Assembly: GCA_000710935.1 (NCBI GenBank)
Contig: BAYV01000013.1
Location: 84,276-148,275, forward strand
DNA: 64,000 nt
Source of the DNA: Iodidimonas nitroreducens
Lineage (GTDB): Bacteria > Pseudomonadota > Alphaproteobacteria > Sphingomonadales > Rhodothalassiaceae
Direction of reading: 5' to 3'
Below the pieces are notes generated by a model. The model did not search any database, was not told where the DNA came from, and worked only from the letters and a program-made list of their open reading frames with translations. Both the position numbers and the translations under genes were made by a program. Positions 1 through 8,397 of the stretch are shown here, piece after piece; position 1 is the first letter of the stretch, and every line of letters begins with the position of its first letter.

Positions 1-945
1 TCCAGCCGCGGCCGCCTCATGCCAGGGGATCCCCATCAGATACATCAAAGGGGATAAAACAACACCCAGCACCAGTTCAAGGCTTAAATCTTCAAAACCC
101 AAAAGCGATCCGATGCCACCGAAAAGATCATTCAGCAAAGCCAGCAAGGCCACAAAGGCCAAAAGCAGCGCCCCCACGCTGACGGCGATTTTAAGCCCGG
201 ACATGGCCCCATCGGCGGCGGCCTCGATCACATTGGCGGGTTTGTTCTTCGGATCAAAGCCGGTGGCATCAAGGGCTTTGATGGGTTCTTCCCGTTCATC
301 AGGGGATTCCGGCATCAGCAATTTGGCCTGCAACAAGCCCCCCGGCGCTGCCATGAACGCCGCCGCCAGCAGATATTCCAGATTGATCCCAAGGCTGGCA
401 TAGCCCACCAATATGGCCCCCGATACCGAAGACAGGCCCACCGCCATCACCGAAAAAAGCTGGGAATGGCTAAGGCTGGCAAGATATGGCCGCACCACCA
501 GCGGGGCTTCCACCATGCCGACGAAAATATTGGCCGCCGCAGACAGGCTTTCCACAGGGCGCGCGCCGATGATTTTTTGCAGACCGCCGCCAATCAGCAA
601 AACGATCCATTGCATGATCTTGAGATAATATAAAACCGCAATGAGCGATGAAACGAACACGATCACCGGCAAAACCCGGAAGGCAAAAATAAAGCCTGAA
701 CTATCATTGCCTAAGGGGCCGAAAAGAAAGCTGATCCCTTCATCGGCATAGGTAACGATCGAGCCCACACCCAAGGCCACAGCGCCCAGAACATCCTTTC
801 CCATCGGGATATAAAGGGCGAAAATGGCGATCAGCGCCTGCAAGGCAAAGGCGCTGCCCACCACCCGAAACCGAATATGCCGCCAATTGCTCGAAGCCAA
901 AACCCCAATGGCAAGTAAAAGCAGCATACCGGCAAGAGCGATCAT
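1..945 (-). CDS. nupC: Concentrative nucleoside transporter, NupC/CNT family (3' end outside window)
   Basis: Inner-membrane importer that couples nucleoside uptake to a cation gradient. The gene runs off the left edge, so about 315 residues of a family usually 400-430 long are visible. The reverse strand reads MIALAGMLLLLAIGVLAS, then many hydrophobic segments, a PMGKDVLGAVALGVGSI stretch and a GLQKIIGARPVESLSAAANI stretch followed by FVGMVEAPLVVRPYLA, which are typical of the CNT core. The ATG at 945 is the first in frame. It is the last visible gene of a minus-strand run deoB-deoC-aldehyde dehydrogenase-nupC, 82 bases after the dehydrogenase, so it probably imports the nucleosides that the cluster degrades. 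Which nucleosides it prefers cannot be read from the sequence. Confidence 0.85.
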   Translation of the reverse strand, partial: MIALAGMLLLLAIGVLASSNWRHIRFRVVGSAFALQALIAIFALYIPMGKDVLGAVALGVGSIVTYADEGISFLFGPLGNDSSGFIFAFRVLPVIVFVSSLIAVLYYLKIMQWIVLLIGGGLQKIIGARPVESLSAAANIFVGMVEAPLVVRPYLASLSHSQLFSVMAVGLSSVSGAILVGYASLGINLEYLLAAAFMAAPGGLLQAKLLMPESPDEREEPIKALDATGFDPKNKPANVIEAAADGAMSGLKIAVSVGALLLAFVALLALLNDLFGGIGSLLGFEDLSLELVLGVVLSPLMYLMGIPWHEAAAAG

Positions 946-1027
946 TAAGGGATCCTTTATCTGGGGTCTAGGGTCAAGGACCTATGAAGCACGCCTATCA
1001 TGCCTGCGTTCATGCCCCATTCTGGCC

Positions 1028-3418
1028 TTAATCACCATAAGGAAGCCAGACGTTTTTCACCTGTGTCGCCTCGCGCAGGAACTGACGCCCCTCGCCAAAT
1101 TTTGGGGATGACCAATCCCGGGCTTTGCCATAATTCACCCAGCAGCGCTTCAGATTATCGGCCGATAACCGCTCCACCTGCTCGCTGCCTTTGGCCGTGC
1201 CAAAATACCAAAGCCCATCGACCTGATCATGGCGTGCCAACACATCGGCGAGGCCATCGCGATGCCCGGTGACGATATTGACCGCGCCATCCGGCACATC
1301 GGATGTTTCAAGGATCTGATAGAAATCGGTGGCGATGAGGGGAAAGCGCTGGGAGGGGACGATGACCGTACGATTGCCCATCGCCAGATGCGGTGCCAGC
1401 AATGAAATGAAGCTGAGGAGCGGGCTACGATCAGGGCAGAGCACCGCCGTTACCCCCAAAGGCTCGTTGATGGCAAGGGCGATATTGCGCAGGGGCGGAT
1501 TATGAACCAGCCCATCAAATTTATCGGCCCAGGCCCCATAGCTGAACAGCCGGGAAATACTGGCCAGAACCTCGGCCTTGGCGGCTTTGGCGCTGGCCCC
1601 CGTGAGGCGGCTCAGGCGGTGGGCAAATTCTTCTTCGCGGATGGCCAGATTTTCAGCGATATAATAAAGGATCTGGGCCCGGTTATGGCCGGTGCTTTTG
1701 CTCCAGCCTTCAGCCTTGAAGGCGGCTTCCACGGCATCGCGGATGTCTTTCCGATTGCCATCACCCACAAGCCCGATCAGCTTGCCGCCCTGATCCATCA
1801 CCGGCAGGCTATTGCCGCCATCGGGGCGCTTTTGTTTGCCCCCGATATAGATTTTCGCGGTGCGGTCGATCAGATCATGGGGTTTGCTCTGGGCTTTCGG
1901 AGCGGCTTTGGCCTCGATGATATCGCGGCCCGATGGCTGCCATTCATCACGCAGCTTCATATATTCATAAAGCCCTTCGCGGCCGCCCTCACGGCCAAAG
2001 CCGCTTTCGCGATAGCCGCCAAAGCCGCAGGCTGCATCGAACTGGTTGGTGCAGTTGATCCACAGCACACCGGCCTTCACCAGCCCGGAAATTTCAAGGG
2101 CACGATTGATATTTTCCGACCACACGCTGGCCGATAGCCCATAGCGGGTATTATTGGCCAGATCGGCAGCTTCGGCCAGGGTGCGAAAGCTTGTGACCGT
2201 GAGAACGGGACCGAAGATTTCTTCGCGCGCGGCGATATTGGCGGGGGCCACATCGGTTAGAATGCTGGGCAGATAATAGCATCCCTTTTCGGGCGTGGGG
2301 ATATCGGGCTGCCACAGCACCGCCCCTTCGCGCACCGATTGGCCGACCAGTTCATCGATCCTTTGATGCTGGATGGGATCGACGATGGCCCCCATATCGA
2401 TGGCTTTATCAAGGGGCGAGCCAAGGCGGAAATTGCTCAGCCGGTGCTTGATCTTTTCGATCAGGCTGTCGGCCACCCCTTCCTCGACGATCAACCGCGA
2501 ACCGGCACAGCACACCTGACCCTGATTGAACCAGATGGCATCCACCAGCCCTTCCACGGCGCTATCAAGATCGGCATCATCAAAAACGATGAAGGGCGAT
2601 TTGCCGCCCAGTTCCAAAGTCAGCTTTTTGCCGCTTCCAGCCGTTGAGCGGCGGATCAGGCGGCCCACATCGGTGGAGCCGGTGAAGGCGATTTTTGCCA
2701 CATCTTCATGGCGCACCAGCAATTCGCCGGTTTCGCCCGCGCCGGTGACGATATTCACCACCCCATTGGGCAATCCGGCCTCGCGGCATAATTCGGCAAA
2801 ATAAAGGGCGGTGAGGCTAGTATATTCCGCCGGTTTCATCACCACACAATTGCCCATGGCTATTGCCGGGGCAATCTTCCAGGCCATCATCAACAAAGGG
2901 AAATTCCACGGAATGATCTGCCCCACCACGCCCAAAGGCTCATAATCGGGCAGATCCTGTTCCATGAGTTGGGCCCAGCCCGCATGATGATAAAAATGCC
3001 GGGCCACGAGGGGGATATCGATATCGCGGCTTTCGCGGATCGGCTTGCCATTATCCATGCTTTCCAGAACCGCTAAAAACCGGCTGTTTTTCTGGATCAA
3101 ACGGGCGAGGGCATAAAGATGGCGGGCGCGTTCATGGCCGCTCAGGCCCGACCATTTGGGATAGGCTTTTTTGGCGGCAGCCACGGCCTTGTCGATATCG
3201 GCGGGCCCGGCAATGGCGATCGAGGCGAGCAGATCGCCGGTAGCCGGATTGCGGCTTTCCAACGAATTGCGGGTGCCTTCGGGGGCCTGCCACTGGCCAT
3301 CGATGAACAGATCAAAGCCGCCCTCGTGCCGGGCCAGCCAATCTGTGACATAATCGGATTGTTCGGGCGCGGGGCCATAGGACATGCTATCGAAAATCTC
3401 GGCTATTTTGGTTGACAT
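1028..3418 (-). CDS. Tandem-domain aldehyde dehydrogenase (active N-terminal domain, degenerate C-terminal domain)
   Basis: NAD(P)-dependent oxidation of an aldehyde. Beside deoC the likely substrate is acetaldehyde released by deoxyribose-phosphate aldolase (inference). The 796 residues are about 1.6 times a normal ALDH. Residues ~30-490 are a full catalytic domain: PWNFP at 170-174, MKPAEYTS from 194 with K195, catalytic base E269 in LTLELGGKSP, nucleophile C303 in NQGQVCCAG. Residues ~510-796 resemble a second ALDH domain (PLGV-like NEPLGVTAVLCP, then LAPHLAMGN) but show no GQxC nucleophile motif, so it is probably a structural pseudo-domain. Duplicated ALDHs of this kind are known next to deoC in proteobacteria. 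ATG at 3418, 9 bases after the deoC stop, supports co-transcription. Confidence 0.88.
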   Translation of the reverse strand: MSTKIAEIFDSMSYGPAPEQSDYVTDWLARHEGGFDLFIDGQWQAPEGTRNSLESRNPATGDLLASIAIAGPADIDKAVAAAKKAYPKWSGLSGHERARHLYALARLIQKNSRFLAVLESMDNGKPIRESRDIDIPLVARHFYHHAGWAQLMEQDLPDYEPLGVVGQIIPWNFPLLMMAWKIAPAIAMGNCVVMKPAEYTSLTALYFAELCREAGLPNGVVNIVTGAGETGELLVRHEDVAKIAFTGSTDVGRLIRRSTAGSGKKLTLELGGKSPFIVFDDADLDSAVEGLVDAIWFNQGQVCCAGSRLIVEEGVADSLIEKIKHRLSNFRLGSPLDKAIDMGAIVDPIQHQRIDELVGQSVREGAVLWQPDIPTPEKGCYYLPSILTDVAPANIAAREEIFGPVLTVTSFRTLAEAADLANNTRYGLSASVWSENINRALEISGLVKAGVLWINCTNQFDAACGFGGYRESGFGREGGREGLYEYMKLRDEWQPSGRDIIEAKAAPKAQSKPHDLIDRTAKIYIGGKQKRPDGGNSLPVMDQGGKLIGLVGDGNRKDIRDAVEAAFKAEGWSKSTGHNRAQILYYIAENLAIREEEFAHRLSRLTGASAKAAKAEVLASISRLFSYGAWADKFDGLVHNPPLRNIALAINEPLGVTAVLCPDRSPLLSFISLLAPHLAMGNRTVIVPSQRFPLIATDFYQILETSDVPDGAVNIVTGHRDGLADVLARHDQVDGLWYFGTAKGSEQVERLSADNLKRCWVNYGKARDWSSPKFGEGRQFLREATQVKNVWLPYGD

Positions 3419-3427
3419 GAGGAGCCC

Positions 3428-4375
3428 TTATCCCATCGGGTGGCGATGTGCAGCCGAATAACGGCCGGTGACGAAATGTTCGAGCTGGCGCTCGATATCG
3501 GTGAGGAGGCGCGAGGCGCCAAATCTGAACAGGGTTGGCTCCAGCCAGTCGCGACCCAGTTCTTCCTTGACCAGAACCAGATATTGCACGGCATCTTTCG
3601 CCGTGGAAATCCCGCCCGCCGGTTTATAGCCGATCTTATAGCCCGTGCGTTCGTAATAATCGCGGATGGCGCGCATCATGATCAGGCTGGTGGGCTGGGT
3701 GGCATTGATTTTTTCCATGCCGGTCGATGTTTTGATGAAATCGGCACCGGCCATCATCGCCACCATCGATGCCTTGGCGATCTTGGTGGCCGAACCCAGT
3801 TCGCCGGTGGCCAGAATGGCTTTCAGATGGGCATCCCCACAGGCCTCGCGAAAGGCTTTCACTTCTTCATATAAAGCCTGCCAGTTGCTGGTGAGCACAT
3901 GACGACGGGAAATCACGATGTCGATTTCCGATGCTCCGGCGGCCACGGATTCATGAATTTCCGCCAGGCGCAAATGAAAGGGCGATAAACCCGCCGGAAA
4001 GCCGGTGGAAACCGCCGCCACGGGAATATGGCTGCCCTTCAGTGCCTCGACCGCGGTGGAGACCATTTCATGATACACACACACAGCGCCCACGGTGATC
4101 GGCCGATCGGCCATGCCCAAAGCGGCCATCAGATCGGGGCGCACGGGTTGGCGCGCCTTGGCACACAGGCGGCGCACCCGGCCCGGTGTATCATCACCCG
4201 ACAAGGTGGTGAGATCGATGCAACTGATGGCTTTCAAAAGCCAGGCGGCCTGCCATTTCTTTTTCACCGAACGGCGGGCTTTCAGCGTATCGATCCGGCG
4301 TTCCACTGCCGATAGATTGACCCTGATATGCTCGATCATGCCTGCATCGAAGGGAATAGCCGTATTGCGCATCAT
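3428..4375 (-). CDS. deoC: Deoxyribose-phosphate aldolase, long (eukaryote-like) form
   Basis: Cleaves 2-deoxyribose-5-phosphate to acetaldehyde and glyceraldehyde-3-phosphate in the cytoplasm. The Schiff-base lysine lies in DFIKTSTGMEK, the second active-site lysine in DAHLKAIL, and the aspartate in ASEIDIVI. The segment RRSVKKKWQAAWLLKAIS and the following IDLTTLSGDDT resemble human DERA more than the ~259-residue E. coli enzyme. The frame is open up to a TTG at 4480 and a GTG at 4450. I chose the ATG pair at 4375/4372 because the resulting 315 residues match the length and N-terminal alignment of the long family, but no clear ribosome binding site decides this. Second gene of the deo operon, just after deoB. 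Confidence 0.9.
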   Translation of the reverse strand: MMRNTAIPFDAGMIEHIRVNLSAVERRIDTLKARRSVKKKWQAAWLLKAISCIDLTTLSGDDTPGRVRRLCAKARQPVRPDLMAALGMADRPITVGAVCVYHEMVSTAVEALKGSHIPVAAVSTGFPAGLSPFHLRLAEIHESVAAGASEIDIVISRRHVLTSNWQALYEEVKAFREACGDAHLKAILATGELGSATKIAKASMVAMMAGADFIKTSTGMEKINATQPTSLIMMRAIRDYYERTGYKIGYKPAGGISTAKDAVQYLVLVKEELGRDWLEPTLFRFGASRLLTDIERQLEHFVTGRYSAAHRHPMG

Positions 4376-4493
4376 GGATGCATTATGACCCGCCCCATGG
4401 GGCAGATTTTGATCAAAGGGGGTTAATGCCGTGACCTTTTGTTCACTCACCAGATCGAACCTTTCGCATTCATTCTTCAACTATAAACAGCTT

Positions 4494-5711
4494 TCAAAAA
4501 AAGCGCTCACCGGCATCAAGGGGCGGCAATCCCAGATGATGGGCAAGGCTTTGGCCGATATCGGCAAAGCTTTGGCGTATGCCTATATCCTTAGCCCCCA
4601 GATCCGGCCCAAAAGCCAGAACGGGAATATATTCCCTTGTATGATCCGAACCCTCGGCGGTGGGATCGCAGCCATGATCGGCGGATAGCACCATCACATC
4701 CCCCGGTTTCAAGGCAGCGCGCAATGCGGGCAATTGCCGATCAAAGGCTTCCAAAGCTGCAGCATAGCCCGGCACATTGCGGCGATGGCCATAGAGCATA
4801 TCGAAATCCACAAAATTGGCAAAAACAATGGACCCATCGGAGGCGGTTTCGATTTGCTCGATAAGGCGTTCAAAAACCGCCTGATTGCCATGCGCCTTGA
4901 TGGAGCGGCTGATCCCCGATCCTGCAAAAATATCGCTGATCTTGCCAATCGAGATGACCTCGCGGCCATGATCCTTGCTGATATCGAGCAAGGTGGGCGC
5001 ATGGGGCGGGGTTGCCAGATCGCGGCGATTGCCCGTTCGCTCGAAAGTGTCGGGGTGTTCACCCAGAAAGGGGCGGGCGATCACCCGGCCGATATGATAA
5101 TCATCCACCAGTTCCCGGGCGATGGCGCACAGCTCATAAAGACGATCCAGACCAAAATGGGTTTCATGGGCGGCAATCTGGAACACACTATCCGCCGATG
5201 TGTAAACAATGGGCTTGCCGGTTTTGATATGCTCTTCACCCAGTTCGGCGATGATGCTGGTGCCCGATGCATGGCAATTCCCTAGAACACCGGGGATGTT
5301 GGCCCGGCTGATCAGATCATTGATTAATTGATCAGGAAAGCAGGGGGTTTCTTTGGGGAAATAGCCCCAATCGAACAGAACGGGCAAACCCATCATTTCC
5401 CAATGGCCGCTGGGGGTATCCTTGCCTTTGCTGCGCTCTGCCGCTGCGCCGTGAAGCCCGGTGGTGGTGCTTGGCAAAATCATATGGGCGGGCAGGGTGC
5501 CGCCAGCCGTGCGCGCTGCATGGCCCAGGCCCAAAGCCAATAAATTGGGAATGTTGAGCGGGCCTTGGCGCAGGCCGGGCTGATCGGCGGCGCCATCGGC
5601 ACAGGCCTGGGCGATATGGCAAAAGGTATTGGACCCCTGATCGCCGAAAACGGCGGCATCGGGGGCTTCACCGATACCAAAGGAGTCGAGAACGGCAATG
5701 ATCGCACGCAC
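4494..5711 (-). CDS. deoB: Phosphopentomutase
   Basis: Interconverts (deoxy)ribose-1-phosphate and the 5-phosphate, linking nucleoside phosphorolysis to DeoC or to the pentose phosphate pathway. 405 residues, normal for the family. It opens with the alkaline-phosphatase-superfamily metal site RAIIAVLDSFGIGEAPDA, and has the PSGHWEMMG phosphate-site region, GKPIVYTSADSVFQ, and the C-terminal metal ligands in LSADHGCDPT plus DHTREYIP. The start is GTG at 5711. It is the promoter-proximal gene of the minus-strand deo operon and faces the GntR-type regulator gene across a 329-base divergent region. Confidence 0.95.
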   Translation of the reverse strand: MRAIIAVLDSFGIGEAPDAAVFGDQGSNTFCHIAQACADGAADQPGLRQGPLNIPNLLALGLGHAARTAGGTLPAHMILPSTTTGLHGAAAERSKGKDTPSGHWEMMGLPVLFDWGYFPKETPCFPDQLINDLISRANIPGVLGNCHASGTSIIAELGEEHIKTGKPIVYTSADSVFQIAAHETHFGLDRLYELCAIARELVDDYHIGRVIARPFLGEHPDTFERTGNRRDLATPPHAPTLLDISKDHGREVISIGKISDIFAGSGISRSIKAHGNQAVFERLIEQIETASDGSIVFANFVDFDMLYGHRRNVPGYAAALEAFDRQLPALRAALKPGDVMVLSADHGCDPTAEGSDHTREYIPVLAFGPDLGAKDIGIRQSFADIGQSLAHHLGLPPLDAGERFF

Positions 5712-6040
5712 GGGCTTTCCCCAGATTTGTCACTCTTTTAATCGTCATTCGATTTTAGCCATTTGCAAGATCATGAGCAGCTATGATCAGGGATAAAAAT
5801 GGCCATGGCCTTTTACAAAGCCACTGTTCAATGACTGTGGCAAAAATTGACCGAAAAGTCAAAAAACAAATTGCGATAACAAGGCGCATATAGCCCCATC
5901 ATAGCAACAGATGTGGATGAAAAAGACAAGGCTTGTTCCAAACGCCAGAATTTTGTTAACAATATAAACAGATATTGCTATCAAAAAAAATGGCTATGAT
6001 CGGACCATCATCATAAAAAACCAGCGGGGACGGATCGACC
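5712..6040. promoter_or_regulatory. Divergent deoB / GntR-regulator control region
   Basis: 329 bases without a gene between two divergent start codons, so both promoters must lie here. It is clearly more AT-rich than the flanking genes. Candidate operators seen by eye are the perfect 10-bp palindrome TTGTTAACAA at 5953-5962 and, directly after it, AATAT/ATATT arms at 5961-5965 and 5972-5976. An ATGG...CCAT pair lies at about 5990-6008. GntR/FCD regulators usually bind short palindromes near their own promoter, so the neighbouring regulator is the natural candidate; no site was proven. Confidence 0.4.
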
Positions 6041-6823
6041 ATGAATGGGGACCCAAAGGCAACAAAATCATTGGGGCGTGCTGCGCGCAAGTCGGTGCCT
6101 CAAAACCCCGTTAATATGGCAGGCACAAAGCCCAATATCAAGGAAGCCGAAGATCCATCAGAGCGGGTGTATCGCGATATCGCCAAAGCGGTATTGGAAC
6201 AGCGCCTGCAGCCGGGAACCAAGCTGGGGGAACAATTGCTGTGCGAGATATTTAATGTAAACAGGCCGGTCATCCGTCGGGCCCTGATGCGGCTTTCCTA
6301 TGAAACTCTGGTCGAAATCCGGCCCCATCGCGGGGCGTTTGTGGCCAGCCCCACGCCCCTTGATGCCCGGCAGATTTTCGAAGCGCGAAGGGCTTTGGAA
6401 GATTGGGTGGTGCGCATCTGTGCAGAACGGATCGATCCAAATGCCCTCCAATCCCTGACACAGCATGTGGCCATCGAGCAGGAGGCGCGTTTATCCGATG
6501 ATCGTGTGCGCTGGATCAGGCTTTCGGGGCAGTTTCATCTTGAATTGGCCGCCGCTACGGGCAATAGCCGCATCCAGCGTTATCTTGAAGATCTGATCGC
6601 ACAAACATCGCTGATCATCAGCCTTTATGGCGGAGCCGAGCGGGTGGCTTGTGAGGATAATGATCATAGCGAGATCGTTGCGGCCATCGCCCGCGCCGAT
6701 GCCGATCATGCCATCAGCCTGATGCGTGCCCATCTGGCCGCCTGCGAGGCCGGATTATCCTTTGAAGAAAAAGGCCATGCCACCGATCTGCGGGCGATCT
6801 TTCCTGTTTCGGGCAAGCGGTGA
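6041..6823 (+). CDS. GntR family transcriptional regulator with FCD ligand domain
   Basis: DNA-binding regulator, likely of the divergent deo operon and of the following purine nucleoside phosphorylase gene (inference from position). Residues ~38-105 form the winged helix-turn-helix: SERVYRDIAKAVLEQRLQPG, then a GEQLLCEIFNVNRPVIRRAL recognition region and the wing RPHRGAFVAS. Residues ~108-240 are a helical FCD domain with the usual histidines in SGQFHLELAAATGN, DHSEIVAAI and MRAHLAA, which in relatives bind a metal and the effector. A GGGGACGGAT sequence precedes the ATG. The N-terminal ~35 residues are basic and low in conservation. The effector cannot be deduced; a (deoxy)ribose phosphate or nucleoside would fit. 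Confidence 0.85.
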   Translation: MNGDPKATKSLGRAARKSVPQNPVNMAGTKPNIKEAEDPSERVYRDIAKAVLEQRLQPGTKLGEQLLCEIFNVNRPVIRRALMRLSYETLVEIRPHRGAFVASPTPLDARQIFEARRALEDWVVRICAERIDPNALQSLTQHVAIEQEARLSDDRVRWIRLSGQFHLELAAATGNSRIQRYLEDLIAQTSLIISLYGGAERVACEDNDHSEIVAAIARADADHAISLMRAHLAACEAGLSFEEKGHATDLRAIFPVSGKR

Positions 6824-6866
6824 TAAGCTTTTTATAAGTTCAACATTTTGCAAACAGAGACTGTTC

Positions 6867-7688
6867 ATGACCTCATTCGATATCGATGCCAGTGCCAAAG
6901 CCATCAAGGCGCATTATTCTAAAGCATTTCCCAAAACCGCCCTGATCTTAGGCAGCGGGCTGGGAAAATTTGGTGAAAATATGGAATTGGAAGCAGTGAT
7001 CGATTATGCCGATATTCCAGATTTTCCGGTTTCAACCGTTGCCGGCCATAGCGGCAGGCTTTTGATCGGCACGGTGGGCACAACCCCGCTCGTTTGCATG
7101 CAGGGCCGGATGCATCTTTATGAGGGCTATCCGGCGCAACGCTTGGCCATTCCTGTTCGCACTCTGAAAACCTTAGGCGTGGAACGGATCATCATCACCA
7201 ATGCCGCAGGCAGCACGCGCCCTGAAATGGGGCCGGGGTCTTTGATGATGATCGCCGATCATATCAATTTTTCCGCGCAAAATCCCTTGATCGGGGCGAA
7301 TGATGATCGCTTTGGGGATCGCTTTTTCGATATGTCGGATGCTTGGAACAGCGAATTGCGCGCAGCCCTTGCCGCGGTAGCCAAGGCAGAGGGGATCGAT
7401 CTTCACAGCGGGGTTTATCTGCAGGTAGCCGGGCCCAATTTTGAAACCCCTGCGGAAGTACGGATGTTTGCGGCCTTTGGGGCGGATGCGATTGGTATGT
7501 CAACGGTGCCGGAATGTTTGGTGGCCCATCATGCGGGGATGAAGGTGGTGGGGATTTCGGTGATCACCAATCTGGCCGCCGGGATTGCCAGCCATGCCTT
7601 AAGCCATGAGGAAACGATTTCCGAAGCCAATAAAGCCTATGAAGACATGAAGCGGCTTTTGACCCGCTTTCTGGCTGATCTCTCCTGA
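6867..7688 (+). CDS. Purine nucleoside phosphorylase, trimeric PNP-I class
   Basis: Phosphorolysis of purine (deoxy)nucleosides to free base and (deoxy)ribose-1-phosphate, the substrate of DeoB. 273 residues, normal for the trimeric PunA/XapA-type enzymes. Visible signatures are ILGSGLGKF near the N-terminus, the VAGHSGRL phosphate loop, GYPAQRLAIPVRTLK, IITNAAGSTRPEMGPG, YLQVAGPNFETPAEVRMF with the purine-site glutamate, and SVITNLAAGI. The frame stays open upstream to 6726, but that would overlap the regulator gene; the ATG at 6867 gives the standard N-terminus. It lies 43 bases after the regulator and is probably transcribed with it. Confidence 0.93.
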   Translation: MTSFDIDASAKAIKAHYSKAFPKTALILGSGLGKFGENMELEAVIDYADIPDFPVSTVAGHSGRLLIGTVGTTPLVCMQGRMHLYEGYPAQRLAIPVRTLKTLGVERIIITNAAGSTRPEMGPGSLMMIADHINFSAQNPLIGANDDRFGDRFFDMSDAWNSELRAALAAVAKAEGIDLHSGVYLQVAGPNFETPAEVRMFAAFGADAIGMSTVPECLVAHHAGMKVVGISVITNLAAGIASHALSHEETISEANKAYEDMKRLLTRFLADLS

Positions 7689-7707
7689 TCTCAGCGGATA
7701 GGGCGGT

Positions 7708-8397
7708 TCAGCGGCGGATGCGGCTTTTCAGGGCGGCGGCCATCAAAGAGGGCGGTGTTTGGGGGGAGAAATGCGTCAGATATGCCCCCTCGCGGCCCAT
7801 CAGCATGATATTGGTCGTATGATCAATGAGATAGCTGCTATAGGCTTCATCGGTGGTTTTGGAAAAACGCACGGCATAGGCGGTGGCCATCCGCTTGATA
7901 TCCGGCACCGTGCCGGTGATGCCGGTGAAGGCGGGGTGAAAGCTTTCAAGATATTGGCCCAGCTTTTCCGGGGTATCGCGCTCGGGATCAAGGGTGACAA
8001 AGATAGGCGCGATTTGCGCCGCCAATTCAGGGTCATCCTGTTCCAGCGCATAAAGGCTATTGGAAACCGCCAATAATGACATCGGACACACATCGGGGCA
8101 AAAGCTGTAGCCAAATACGATCAGCATATAGCGGCCGCGAAAATCCTGCGCCGTGACGGGGGCACCATCCACCCCGATGAGGGAAAAAGCCCCCCCCACC
8201 GGCGCATCAAGATCGACCTCGCCTTCAGGATTGGTCGGGTCTTTTGTTTTCAAGGCATCGCCTTGGGCCTTTTGATCTGTTGCGCTTGGATTGGCGGAAA
8301 ATAGATCTGGCATGGTTTTATAAACAATAAAAACAGCCAGAAATGAAATCCCTGCCACCACCAAAGGCAGCAGGGTTTGTTTCCGAAACAGGCTCAC
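7708..8397 (-). CDS. SCO1/SenC-family copper chaperone (ioxF position)
   Basis: Membrane-anchored periplasmic thioredoxin-fold protein that delivers copper to cuproenzymes. After a short basic start there is one transmembrane anchor (LLPLVVAGISFLAVFIVY), then the SCO fold with the copper/redox motif FGYSFCPDVCP (CxxxCP), the TLDPERDTPEKL segment, and the distal copper histidine in LIDHTTNIML. All metal ligands are present. I place the start at the GTG at 8397, which overlaps the TGA of the preceding gene as GTGA; a TTG at 8409 is the alternative. It is the last gene of the six-gene multicopper-oxidase cluster, so it presumably helps load copper into the oxidase, although a general role in cytochrome oxidase assembly is possible. 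Confidence 0.88.
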   Translation of the reverse strand: MSLFRKQTLLPLVVAGISFLAVFIVYKTMPDLFSANPSATDQKAQGDALKTKDPTNPEGEVDLDAPVGGAFSLIGVDGAPVTAQDFRGRYMLIVFGYSFCPDVCPMSLLAVSNSLYALEQDDPELAAQIAPIFVTLDPERDTPEKLGQYLESFHPAFTGITGTVPDIKRMATAYAVRFSKTTDEAYSSYLIDHTTNIMLMGREGAYLTHFSPQTPPSLMAAALKSRIRR

